Below are positions 1 through 6,017 of a stretch of 6,355 bases of DNA, piece after piece. Numbering within the stretch: position 1 is the first letter of the stretch; each line of letters begins with the position of its first letter. The stretch is taken from the NCBI GenBank assembly GCA_039920165.1, contig JBDSEG010000232.1, positions 1 through 6,355 of the forward strand, given 5' to 3'. This DNA is from JBDSEG01 sp039920165 (GTDB lineage Bacteria > Pseudomonadota > Gammaproteobacteria > Burkholderiales > Burkholderiaceae_C). The notes under the pieces are model-generated. The model saw only the letters and a list, made by a program, of their open reading frames with translations, was not told the DNA's origin and made no database searches. Both the position numbers and the translations under genes were made by a program.

Positions 1-76
1 GCACCCGCCGCCGCACCGTCTCGTCCAATCGCTTCGTCACCATCTCGCGCTTCCGATTCAACCCAAGTATCGGCAT
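1..76 (-). CDS. Possible 5' end of a minus-strand gene running off the left edge (weak)
   Basis: A minus-strand frame is open from about position 91 to the edge of the window, with ATG codons at 91, 76 and 43. Roughly 25 of its 30 codons end in G or C, which fits the GC-rich neighbours. The ATG at 43 has a GGAAG six bases upstream that could serve as a ribosome binding site. From 76 the product begins MPILGLNRKREMVTKRL and is rich in Arg and Lys; I do not recognise it. The call is weak because a second minus frame (ATG at 104) and a plus-strand frame ending at 123 are also open and also look partly coding. Only about 25 codons are visible, so neither product nor start can be fixed. Confidence 0.22.
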   Translation of the reverse strand, partial: MPILGLNRKREMVTKRLDETVRRRV

Positions 77-134
77 AACGCACGACGGCATCAACGGTTG
101 TCATGATTTACGGAAAGCTCAATAGTCCACTGAA

Positions 135-269
135 TCACTGAAAATCGGATCGGTGCTGTTCACGCGATACGGGTGCGCCGCGGCGTTGCAACTGCTCGCG
201 AAGCCTACGGGCATCGCTGCGATTTGCGCCTTGAATCGCATCCCGTCTCGCGCGTGCCTCACCGTCCAT
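135..269 (-). CDS. Possible 44-residue small ORF downstream of the CoA transferase gene (weak)
   Basis: An ATG at 269 opens 44 codons to a TGA at 135-137, in the same direction as the CoA transferase gene, 27 bp after its stop. The product is very hydrophilic and Arg/Glu-rich, with a stretch around residues 19-30 (DARRLREQLQRR) that could form a helix. Against it: no Shine-Dalgarno sequence, use of rare AGA and AGG codons, and only about 56 percent GC in third positions, well below the neighbouring genes. The stretch 77-296 otherwise shows no terminator, RNA gene or repeat that I can support. It may be non-coding or a decayed gene. Confidence 0.15.
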   Translation of the reverse strand: MDGEARARRDAIQGANRSDARRLREQLQRRGAPVSREQHRSDFQ

Positions 270-296
270 TTCAATGATTCAGCGGATTAGAGGCGC

Positions 297-1568
297 TCAG
301 ATCGTTCCGGCGCTGCGCAGCCGGGCGATCTCATCCGGCGCAAAGCCGAACTCGGTGAGCACCTCGTCGGTATGCTCGCCCAGCAGGGGCGGGGCGCGCC
401 GGTATTGCACCGGCGTGGCCGAGAGCTTCATCGGACTGGCGACAAGATCGATCACCCCGGCGAGCGGGTGCGGCAGGTGCACCGTCATGCCGCGCGCAGT
501 GACCTGTGGATCGGCGAACACTTCAGCCAGGTCGTTGATCGGCCCGCACGGCACCTTGGAGGCTTCGAGCGCGGCGAGCCAGTCGGCGCGCGTGCGGGTC
601 TTCAGGATCGCGGCGAGCTGCGGCACCAGCACCGCACGTTCGCCCACCCGGCCGGCATTGCGCACATAACGCGGGTCGCGGGCCAGCTCGGGCACGCCGG
701 CTACCTCGCAAAAGCGCGCGAACTGGCTATCGTTGCCCACCGCCAGGATGAGATGCCCGTCGGCGACGGCGAAGACCTGGTAGGGGACGATATTCTGGTG
801 CGCGTTGCCGGCGCGTTGTGGCGCGACGCCGGTGACGAGGTAGTTGGCGCCGAGGTTGGCGAGCATCGCGACTTGGGTGTCGAGCAGCGCCATGTCGATG
901 CTCTGACCGACGCCGGTCAGGTCGCGGTGGCGCAGCGCGGCGAGGATGGCGGTGGTGGCGTACATGCCCGTGAACAGGTCGGCCACCGCGACGCCGACCT
1001 TCTGCGGACCTCCGCCCGACGCGTCGTCGTCGATCTCGGCGCGTGACGGCCCGGTCACGCTCATCAGCCCACCGATGCCCTGCGCCGCGTAGTCGTAGCC
1101 GGCGCGTTCGCGATACGGGCCGGTCTGGCCGAAGCCGGTGATCGAGCAATAGACCAGGCGCGGGTTGTGCGCCAGCATGGCCGCGGCATCGAGGCCGTAG
1201 CGCGCCATGTCGCCGACCTTGTAGTTCTCGACCAGCACGTCGCTGCGCGCGGCGATGCGGCGCACCAGCGCCTGCCCTTCAGCCTGCGCGAGATCGATGG
1301 TGATCGAGCGCTTGTTGCGGTTCGCGCCCACGTAGTACGCGGCCTCGCCGGTGGGCAAGCCGGAACGGTCCTTCAGGAAGGGCGGGCCCCAGCCTCGCGT
1401 GTCGTCGCCGCTGCCGGGGCGCTCGACCTTGATGACATCGGCGCCCAGGTCGGCGAGGGTCTGGGTGCACCAGGGGCCGGCGAGGATGCGCGACAGGTCG
1501 AGCACGCGCACGCCGTGCAGGGCCTGCGCAGAGGCCGGCGGCGCGGCGGGGACGGGTTTGATGGGCAT
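297..1568 (-). CDS. CaiB/BaiF-family (family III) CoA transferase
   Basis: This 423-residue protein moves coenzyme A between carboxylic acids in the cytoplasm; the acid pair cannot be read from sequence. After a Pro/Ala-rich N-terminus (residues 1-17) comes the family opening LHGVRVLDLSRILAGP (17-32), then the CoA-binding part with GADVIKVERP (42-51), NRNKRSITIDL (83-93) and GFGQTGPY (145-152). Asp197 in VAVADLFTGMYA aligns with the catalytic Asp169 of formyl-CoA transferase, which forms the aspartyl-CoA thioester. The C-terminal part has CGPINDLAEVFADPQ (341-355) and a LGEHTDEVL motif (396-404). Length is normal. The ATG at 1568 is the only start that fits: the frame stays open 621 bp upstream, but that part is antisense to the divergent gene and unlike the family. 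No Shine-Dalgarno sequence is present; a CACAAT lies six bases upstream. Enzymes acting on glutarate, oxalate, citramalate or carnitine-type substrates are all possible. Confidence 0.93.
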   Translation of the reverse strand: MPIKPVPAAPPASAQALHGVRVLDLSRILAGPWCTQTLADLGADVIKVERPGSGDDTRGWGPPFLKDRSGLPTGEAAYYVGANRNKRSITIDLAQAEGQALVRRIAARSDVLVENYKVGDMARYGLDAAAMLAHNPRLVYCSITGFGQTGPYRERAGYDYAAQGIGGLMSVTGPSRAEIDDDASGGGPQKVGVAVADLFTGMYATTAILAALRHRDLTGVGQSIDMALLDTQVAMLANLGANYLVTGVAPQRAGNAHQNIVPYQVFAVADGHLILAVGNDSQFARFCEVAGVPELARDPRYVRNAGRVGERAVLVPQLAAILKTRTRADWLAALEASKVPCGPINDLAEVFADPQVTARGMTVHLPHPLAGVIDLVASPMKLSATPVQYRRAPPLLGEHTDEVLTEFGFAPDEIARLRSAGTI

Positions 1569-1574
1569 GGGGCG

Positions 1575-1580
1575 ATTGTG
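1575..1580 (-). promoter_or_regulatory. -10-like hexamer CACAAT of the CoA transferase gene, leaderless geometry
   Basis: Read on the minus strand, CACAAT matches the sigma-70 -10 consensus TATAAT at 4 of 6 positions and ends six bases (CGCCCC) before the ATG. Transcription normally begins about seven bases after a -10 element, so the message would start at or next to the start codon. No -35 match lies 16-18 bases upstream. The support is the spacing and the same pattern at three other genes here. Confidence 0.35.
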
Positions 1581-1594
1581 CCGAGTCGGCTCGG
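1581..1594. repeat. 14-bp imperfect palindrome between two divergent start sites
   Basis: CCGAGTCGGCTCGG has 5-bp arms CCGAG and CTCGG around a TCGG centre; it equals its own reverse complement except at two mirrored bases. It fills the space between the minus-strand CACAAT (1575-1580) and the plus-strand GATAAT (1594-1599). A site there could bind a dimeric regulator controlling both genes. It is short, and G/C-rich DNA produces such palindromes by chance, so an operator role is only inferred. Confidence 0.3.
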
Positions 1595-1599
1595 ATAAT
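1594..1599 (+). promoter_or_regulatory. -10-like hexamer GATAAT of the putative lipoprotein gene, leaderless geometry
   Basis: GATAAT matches TATAAT at 5 of 6 positions and ends five bases before the ATG at 1605, so the expected transcription start falls within the start codon. No good -35 hexamer is found at normal spacing. No Shine-Dalgarno sequence precedes the ATG. Confidence 0.42.
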
Positions 1600-1604
1600 G
1601 GATC

Positions 1605-2144
1605 ATGGTCAACAGGGTCCGAACAACAACCGGTGGCGTGCTGTGCGCCATCCTGCTGGCGGCATCGGCGGCCTGCACACCGGCGTTGAACTGGCGCGAG
1701 GTGCGCCTCGATGGCAGCGGTCTCGAAGCGATGTTTCCGTGCCGGCCCGACCGCCACGAGCGCCATGTCACGCTGGCCGGCGTCAGCGCGTCGATGCAGA
1801 TGCACGTTTGCGAAGCGGCAGGACTGACTTTTGCCGTCAGCCTCGTCGATGTCGACGCACCGGATCGCGTCTCTCGGGCGATGGTCGAGTTGCGCGCGCT
1901 CGCGGTCTCGAATATCGGTGCGACCGAGTCGACGGTGGCTGCGCTGCAGGTTTCCGGGATGACGCCGAATCCGCAAGCGGCCTTGCTCAGCGCCCGTGGG
2001 CGTCCCGTTGGCTCCGAGCGACTGGGTTTGCGCGCTGCCTTCTTCTCGAAGGGACTGCGCATCTTCCAGGCGACCGTCATCGGTGCCGCCCCGACCGAAG
2101 AGGCGATGCAGCCGTTCTTCGCCGGGCTGCGGGTGCCGGCCTGA
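1605..2144 (+). CDS. Small secreted protein, probable lipoprotein, function unknown
   Basis: This 179-residue protein starts with a typical export signal: Arg4 and Arg6, a hydrophobic stretch at 10-23, then Ala-Ala-Cys at 22-24. Cys24 could be the lipidated residue, although Ser at -3 is a poor lipobox residue (Leu is usual), so cleavage by ordinary signal peptidase is an alternative. The mature part begins near NWREVRLDGSGLEAMFPC (29-46) and has two more cysteines, Cys46 and Cys69, which could form a disulfide in the periplasm. The end (LRIFQATVIGAAPTEE, then a FFAGLRV motif at 171-177) resembles a strand followed by a helix. I know of no named function; similar proteins beside MFS genes are, as I recall, common in Burkholderiales. 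It is divergent from the CoA transferase gene and 38 bp upstream of the transporter gene, probably cotranscribed with the latter. The ATG at 1605 is chosen because it gives a complete signal peptide. Confidence 0.72.
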   Translation: MVNRVRTTTGGVLCAILLAASAACTPALNWREVRLDGSGLEAMFPCRPDRHERHVTLAGVSASMQMHVCEAAGLTFAVSLVDVDAPDRVSRAMVELRALAVSNIGATESTVAALQVSGMTPNPQAALLSARGRPVGSERLGLRAAFFSKGLRIFQATVIGAAPTEEAMQPFFAGLRVPA

Positions 2145-2182
2145 ACGTGCGCGCCGTGCCGGTGCCGGCAGCGCAAGCACCG

Positions 2183-3409
2183 ATGCCAACGCGCCTCGCG
2201 ATCCAGGTCTTCCTGAGTTTTGCCTTCGCCTATTTCTTTTCGGCCCTGGTGCGTGGCGTGACCGCGACCCTGGCGTCGAGCTTCAGCGCCGAACTGGGGC
2301 TGGCGGCGGGCGACCTGGGGTTGCTCGCCGGCGCCTATTTTTTCGGCTTCGCGGCGATGCAGCTGCCGATGGGCGGCGCGCTGGACCGCTTCGGCCCGCG
2401 CCGCGTCCTCGTCGTTCTGCTGGCGGTGGCGGTGGCGGGTTGCGCGGCCTTCGCGGTCGCTCACAGCTTCCTCGGGCTGACCGCCGCGCGGGCCTTGATC
2501 GGCGTCGGCGTGAGCGCCTGCCTGATGGCGCCGCTCACGTTGTTCCGGCGCTGTTTCGGCCCCGCGGCGCAGCTACGGGCGAATTCGTGGATGCTTATGA
2601 CCGGCTCGCTCGGCATGGTGGCATCGACCCTGCCAGTGCAGTGGCTGCTGCCGAGCCTCGGGTGGCGCGGCCTCTTCTGGCTCGTCGCTGCGCTGATGGC
2701 GGTCGCGATCGGTGTCATCGTGTGGCGCGTCCCGACCGACCCGCCGATTCGGCGCAGCGAGGCAGCAAGCGCCGCAAGCTATGCCGATGTGTTCAGACAC
2801 CGCATCTTTGTCCGTCTGGCGCCGCTGGGCTTTTTCAACTATGGCGCGCTGATAGCGGTGCAGTCGCTGTGGGCCGGGCCGTGGCTGGTTCAGGTGAGCG
2901 GCCTCTCGCCCGGCGCCGCGGCGCAGGGCCTGTTCGGCATCAATGTTGCGATGCTGTTCGCGTTCTGGGGCTGGGGACTGGTCGTGCCTCGTCTCTTCCG
3001 ACAGGGTTGGACCGCGTTGCGGCTGATCGAGGTCGGCATGCCATTGAGCCTGCTGGCGCTGACGGGCGCCGTGGTGCTCGGACCGTGGGCAGGCGCCTGG
3101 CTGTGGGCAGCTTTCTGTGCATCGAGCAGCCTCGTCGCCCTGGCCCAGACGGCGGTCGGCCAGGCTTTTCCGGCCCCGGTCGCGGGCCGCGCCCTGTCGG
3201 CCTTCAACCTGGTCGTCTTCGCCGGCGTATTCGTCCTGCAGTGGGGCATCGGGCTCGTCATCGACCTCGGACTTTCGCGCGCGATGACGCCGGTGTCGGC
3301 GTTCAGGCTCGCTTTCGCGTTGTTGGCTGGGTGCTGTGTGCTGTCGTATGTGTGGTTTTTGCGGTGCAGGGAGTCGCCGGACGCCGCAAAACTGAACCCG
3401 TCGATCTGA
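2183..3409 (+). CDS. Major facilitator superfamily (MFS) transporter
   Basis: A 408-residue inner-membrane transporter with about 12 predicted helices (roughly 8-28, 46-64, 74-92, 98-120, 137-157, 163-183, 212-232, 248-270, 279-300, 302-325, 338-360 and 373-393) and a hydrophilic central loop at 184-211 between its two halves. The loop between helices 2 and 3 holds the MFS signature in the form GALDRFGPRRV (65-75). Length is normal for the superfamily. Substrate and direction cannot be told; nothing nearby suggests one. The gene lies 38 bp after the putative lipoprotein gene and is probably cotranscribed with it. ATG 2183 is chosen because the first helix begins soon after it; GTG codons at 2147, 2156 and 2162 are in frame but would add only a Pro/Ala-rich lead. 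There is no clear ribosome binding site and no -10-like hexamer just upstream, unlike the unit-starting genes of this window. The C-terminal tail (394-408) is short and cytoplasmic. Confidence 0.92.
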   Translation: MPTRLAIQVFLSFAFAYFFSALVRGVTATLASSFSAELGLAAGDLGLLAGAYFFGFAAMQLPMGGALDRFGPRRVLVVLLAVAVAGCAAFAVAHSFLGLTAARALIGVGVSACLMAPLTLFRRCFGPAAQLRANSWMLMTGSLGMVASTLPVQWLLPSLGWRGLFWLVAALMAVAIGVIVWRVPTDPPIRRSEAASAASYADVFRHRIFVRLAPLGFFNYGALIAVQSLWAGPWLVQVSGLSPGAAAQGLFGINVAMLFAFWGWGLVVPRLFRQGWTALRLIEVGMPLSLLALTGAVVLGPWAGAWLWAAFCASSSLVALAQTAVGQAFPAPVAGRALSAFNLVVFAGVFVLQWGIGLVIDLGLSRAMTPVSAFRLAFALLAGCCVLSYVWFLRCRESPDAAKLNPSI

Positions 3410-3415
3410 ACTGCC

Positions 3416-3423
3416 GATAAATT
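3416..3423 (+). promoter_or_regulatory. -10-like element (GATAAATT) of the PTS IIA gene, leaderless geometry
   Basis: GATAAATT contains two overlapping -10-like hexamers, GATAAA (3416-3421) and TAAATT (3418-3423), each matching TATAAT at 4 of 6 positions. TAAATT ends seven bases before the ATG at 3431. It is an AT-rich island in the 21-bp gap after the transporter gene. The best -35 candidate, TGAACC 17 bases upstream of GATAAA, matches only 3 of 6. Confidence 0.35.
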
Positions 3424-3430
3424 GCCCGCC

Positions 3431-3877
3431 ATGCCCGGAATTCTGATCATCGCGCACGCACCGCTCGCGTCATCGCTGAAGGCGGTCGCGCTGCATGCAT
3501 TTGCCGACAGCACGGTCAGGCTCGAAGCGCTCGATGTGCCGCCGAACATGCCGCTCGAGGAGATCGAGGCGCAGGCGCAGGTGCTGCTGGCCCTGGTGCG
3601 TGGGCCGCAGGCGCTCATCCTCACCGATGTCTTCGGCGCGACCCCTTGCAACGTGGCGCAGCGCCTGGCCGATGGCGAACAGGTGAGGGTGCTGGCGGGA
3701 ATCAATGTGCCGATGCTCTGGCGCGCGATGTCGTACGCGGGCGAGCCGCTCGATGCGCTGGTCGCGCGCGCGATCGCCGGCGCGGTTCAGGGCGTGATGC
3801 AGGTGGCCTCGGTGCGGCCTCGAAACCAGACCAACAAGCCGGGCGGGAATGATCAAAGTCACCACCATCATCAGTAA
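3431..3877 (+). CDS. PTS EIIA component, mannose family (EIIA-Man-like), with natural tetra-His tail
   Basis: This 148-residue cytoplasmic protein accepts phosphate from HPr in the phosphotransferase system. His9 in GILIIAHAPLASS corresponds to the phosphorylated His10 of the EIIA-Man domain, and LTDVFGATP (64-72) carries the conserved Asp66 that lies by the active site in this family. GINVPML (90-96) is also typical. The domain ends near residue 128; a polar tail (about 129-148) ends in HHHHQ. That tail is encoded where the gene overlaps the start of ptsH by 29 bp. There is no EIIB or EIIC domain in the protein or nearby, so it probably has a regulatory role, as proposed for the similar incomplete PTS of other betaproteobacteria. 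ATG 3431 is chosen over an in-frame TTG at 3422 because it places the active His at the usual position. No Shine-Dalgarno sequence is visible. Confidence 0.93.
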   Translation: MPGILIIAHAPLASSLKAVALHAFADSTVRLEALDVPPNMPLEEIEAQAQVLLALVRGPQALILTDVFGATPCNVAQRLADGEQVRVLAGINVPMLWRAMSYAGEPLDALVARAIAGAVQGVMQVASVRPRNQTNKPGGNDQSHHHHQ

Positions 3878-4118
3878 CCGGCTCGGCTTGCATGCCCGCG
3901 CCTCGGCCAAGCTGACCAAGCTCGCCGCGAGTTTCAAGAGCGACGTCTTCCTGCGCCGCGGCGATCGGCGCATCAATGCCAAAAGCATCATGGGCGTGAT
4001 GATGCTGGCGGCCGGTCTAGGGACCGAGGTCGAGCTCGAGACCGAAGGCGCTGACGAACGCGCGGCGATGGATGCGCTGCTCGGCTTGATCGCGGACAAG
4101 TTCGGCGAAGGTCAGTAA
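3849..4118 (+). CDS. ptsH: Phosphocarrier protein HPr
   Basis: This 89-residue cytoplasmic protein carries phosphate from enzyme I to the EIIA protein. His15 in NRLGLHARAS is the phosphate-carrying residue. Ser46 in NAKSIMGVMML is the site used by HPr kinase/phosphorylase, which many betaproteobacteria have; the kinase gene is not in this window. Length and motif spacing match the family exactly. The ATG lies inside the end of the EIIA gene (29-bp overlap, +1 frame), which suggests coupled translation; a GGGCGGG run just before the ATG is only a poor ribosome binding site. Enzyme I, its phosphate donor, is encoded 50 bp downstream. Confidence 0.97.
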   Translation: MIKVTTIISNRLGLHARASAKLTKLAASFKSDVFLRRGDRRINAKSIMGVMMLAAGLGTEVELETEGADERAAMDALLGLIADKFGEGQ

Positions 4119-4152
4119 GACCCGGTGAGGTCACGTCGTGTCTTGTGGGCGC

Positions 4153-4161
4153 TGCTAGCAT
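4153..4161 (+). promoter_or_regulatory. Extended -10-like element (TG-C-TAGCAT) before ptsI, leaderless geometry
   Basis: TGCTAGCAT has a TAGCAT hexamer (4 of 6 to TATAAT) preceded by the TGN of an extended -10, and ends seven bases before the ptsI ATG at 4169. It lies in the 50-bp gap after ptsH. No -35 match is seen at 15-18 bases. It may give ptsI its own transcript in addition to read-through from ptsH. Confidence 0.35.
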
Positions 4162-4168
4162 CGCCCGC

Positions 4169-6016
4169 ATGAGCATCCAGGTGTTCGGACTGTCGGTCTC
4201 GCGTGGCATCGCAATCGGCCGCGCCGTCCTCGTGGCTTCGAGCCGGGTCGATGTGGCGCACTATTTCGTCGCAGTGGACAAGATCGACGGCGAGATCGAA
4301 CGCATGCGCGTCGCTCGCGATGCGGTGGCGACCGAGTTGACGACCTTGCAGCGCGACCTGCCAGGCGATGCGCCGGCCGAGTTGTCGGCCTTGCTCGACG
4401 TACACCTCATGCTGCTGCACGACGAAACGCTGACCGGCGCGACCAAGCAATGGATCACCGAGCGGCACTACAACGCCGAGTGGGCGTTGTCGGCCCAGCT
4501 CGAAGTCCTCGCACGCCAGTTCGACGAGATGGAAGACGAATATCTGCGCGAACGAAAGGCCGATCTCGAGCAGGTCGTCGAGCGACTGCTGCGCACGATG
4601 ACGCGCGGCTCGCCGGGGACTGCGGCGAGGTCCGGGACCGGGCTCGATGCGCGCGATTTCGCCGGGGAAGATCCGCTCGTCCTGGTGGCCAACGACATCT
4701 CGCCGGCCGACATGGTGCAGTTCAAGCGCAGTGTTTTCACGGGTTTTGTCACCGACGTGGGTGGCAAGACATCGCACACCGCGATCGTCGCCCGCAGCAT
4801 GGACATCCCGGCGGTCATCGGCGCGCGTGAGGCGAGCCGGATCATTCGCCAGGACGACTGGATCGTGATCGACGGCGATGCGGGCGTGGTTGTGATCGAT
4901 CCACCGGCGATCGTTCTCGAGGAGTATCGGTTCAGGCAACGGCAGGGCGGCATCGAACGCGAGCGCCTGTCGCGACTCAGGCATACGCCGGCGGTGACGC
5001 TGGACGGTGAACAGGTTGTACTCGAGGCGAATATCGAACTACCGTCTGACGCGGTGACGGCAATCGAGGCGGGCGCGGTGGGCGTCGGCCTGTTCCGCAG
5101 CGAGTTCCTGTTCATGAACCGTGCCGGAGACCTGCCCGGCGAGGACGAACAGTTCGAGGTCTATCGCGACGCCGTGCGGACGATGAACGGCCTACCGGTG
5201 ACGATCAGAACCGTCGACATCGGCGCCGACAAGCCGATGGAACGTTTGACGGCGAGCGAGCTGAGGCACGAGCACACGCTCAATCCCGCGCTCGGGTTGC
5301 GCGCGATCCGCTGGAGCCTGTCCGAGCCCGGCATGTTCCGGCAGCAATTGCGCGCGATTCTTCGCGCAAGCGCGTTCGGCAAGGTCCGGCTTCTCATCCC
5401 GATGATTGCCCATGTCAGCGAGGTTAAGCACACGCTCGAGGCGCTGGCGCGCGCGCGCCAGCAACTCGACGAGGCCGGTCGTGCCTACGCGCAGGTCGCT
5501 CTGGGTGCGATGATCGAAGTGCCTGCGGCGGCGCTGATGCTTCCGACGTTTCTGAAGTACTTCGACTTCGTTTCCATCGGTACCAACGATCTGATCCAGT
5601 ACACGCTTGCCATCGATCGCGCGGACGAAGCTGTGGCGCACCTCTACGACCCGTGGCATCCGGCGGTGCTGCAATTGATCCGCCGCACCATTTCGCTCGC
5701 GCGCGCCCGGCGGAAGTCGGTCAGCGTGTGCGGCGAGATGGCGGGCGAAGTCGCCTTCACCGAGTTGCTGCTCGGAATGGGCTTGCGATCTTTTTCGATG
5801 CATCCCTCGCAGATTGCGCCGATCAAGGAGCGCCTCCTGCGCACCGATGCCAGCCGGTGGGCGTTGAAGGCCCCGCATATAACGGCCTCCGAAGATCCGC
5901 AGCGAACCTGTCGCGCGGTTCGAGAGGCCATCGCCCGGGGAGCCCCGACGCCGGAGTCCGATGCAGCGACCGCGAAGCGCCTGCGCCTACGTACCGCTAG
6001 CGCGGGTGTGCTATAG
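4169..6016 (+). CDS. ptsI: PTS enzyme I (phosphoenolpyruvate-protein phosphotransferase)
   Basis: This 615-residue cytoplasmic enzyme takes phosphate from phosphoenolpyruvate and passes it to HPr. The N-terminal HPr-binding helical part covers about 1-150. The phosphohistidine domain follows, with His203 in GGKTSHTAIVARS (His189 in E. coli). The C-terminal PEP-binding barrel (about 270-590) keeps its key residues: Arg310 in GLFRSEF, Arg347 in TIRTVD, Glu450 in MIEVP, Asn473/Asp474 in IGTNDLIQYTL and Cys521 in VCGEMAG (E. coli Arg296, Arg332, Glu431, Asn454/Asp455, Cys502). All catalytic residues are present, so it should be active. It runs about 21 residues past the aligned E. coli end, with a basic tail (KRLRLR at 603-608). 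ATG 4169 is chosen over an in-frame GTG at 4145 because it starts right at the conserved MSIQVFGLSVSRGIAIG. There is no Shine-Dalgarno sequence. The TAG stop lies inside a TATAGT promoter-like element leading to the rRNA operon, and no terminator is evident after the gene. Confidence 0.97.
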   Translation: MSIQVFGLSVSRGIAIGRAVLVASSRVDVAHYFVAVDKIDGEIERMRVARDAVATELTTLQRDLPGDAPAELSALLDVHLMLLHDETLTGATKQWITERHYNAEWALSAQLEVLARQFDEMEDEYLRERKADLEQVVERLLRTMTRGSPGTAARSGTGLDARDFAGEDPLVLVANDISPADMVQFKRSVFTGFVTDVGGKTSHTAIVARSMDIPAVIGAREASRIIRQDDWIVIDGDAGVVVIDPPAIVLEEYRFRQRQGGIERERLSRLRHTPAVTLDGEQVVLEANIELPSDAVTAIEAGAVGVGLFRSEFLFMNRAGDLPGEDEQFEVYRDAVRTMNGLPVTIRTVDIGADKPMERLTASELRHEHTLNPALGLRAIRWSLSEPGMFRQQLRAILRASAFGKVRLLIPMIAHVSEVKHTLEALARARQQLDEAGRAYAQVALGAMIEVPAAALMLPTFLKYFDFVSIGTNDLIQYTLAIDRADEAVAHLYDPWHPAVLQLIRRTISLARARRKSVSVCGEMAGEVAFTELLLGMGLRSFSMHPSQIAPIKERLLRTDASRWALKAPHITASEDPQRTCRAVREAIARGAPTPESDAATAKRLRLRTASAGVL

Positions 6017-6017
6017 T
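6009..6017 (+). promoter_or_regulatory. Possible upstream rRNA promoter: extended -10 TG-C-TATAGT over the ptsI stop
   Basis: TGCTATAGT gives a -10 matching 5 of 6 consensus bases plus the TGN extension, pointing towards the 16S gene. Transcription would start near 6024, about 280 bases before mature 16S. No -35 match is seen at normal spacing (sequence there is about ACGTACC), though an extended -10 can compensate. Ribosomal operons often have tandem promoters, so this could be the upstream one. Confidence 0.4.

Noticed and set aside
176..185. Palindrome CGCCGCGGCG as a possible binding site.
   Set aside because: A pure G/C palindrome of this length is common in such GC-rich DNA and has no promoter or gene start beside it.
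1598..2182. The MFS frame is open from 1598, suggesting a 603-residue fusion with an N-terminal domain.
   Set aside because: This part overlaps the exported-protein gene in another frame. The overlapping gene has a proper signal peptide, whereas the upstream MFS-frame translation is low-complexity and Arg/Gly-rich. The transporter is complete from 2183.
1569..2189. The minus-strand CoA transferase frame stays open for about 207 more codons upstream, suggesting a longer or fused protein.
   Set aside because: That stretch is antisense to the exported-protein gene, its translation is Arg-rich without family motifs, and the CoA transferase domain is complete from the ATG at 1568.
3860..3874. The HHHHQ end of the EIIA protein could suggest an engineered affinity tag.
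   Set aside because: The codons are those of the conserved HPr start read in another frame (VTTIIS), so the run is natural; no vector sequence is near.
4112..4984. Long minus-strand frames antisense to ptsI (for example 4112-4984 and 5192-5878).
   Set aside because: Their products are Arg/His/Asp-rich with no recognisable motifs, as expected from the complement of GC-rich coding DNA.
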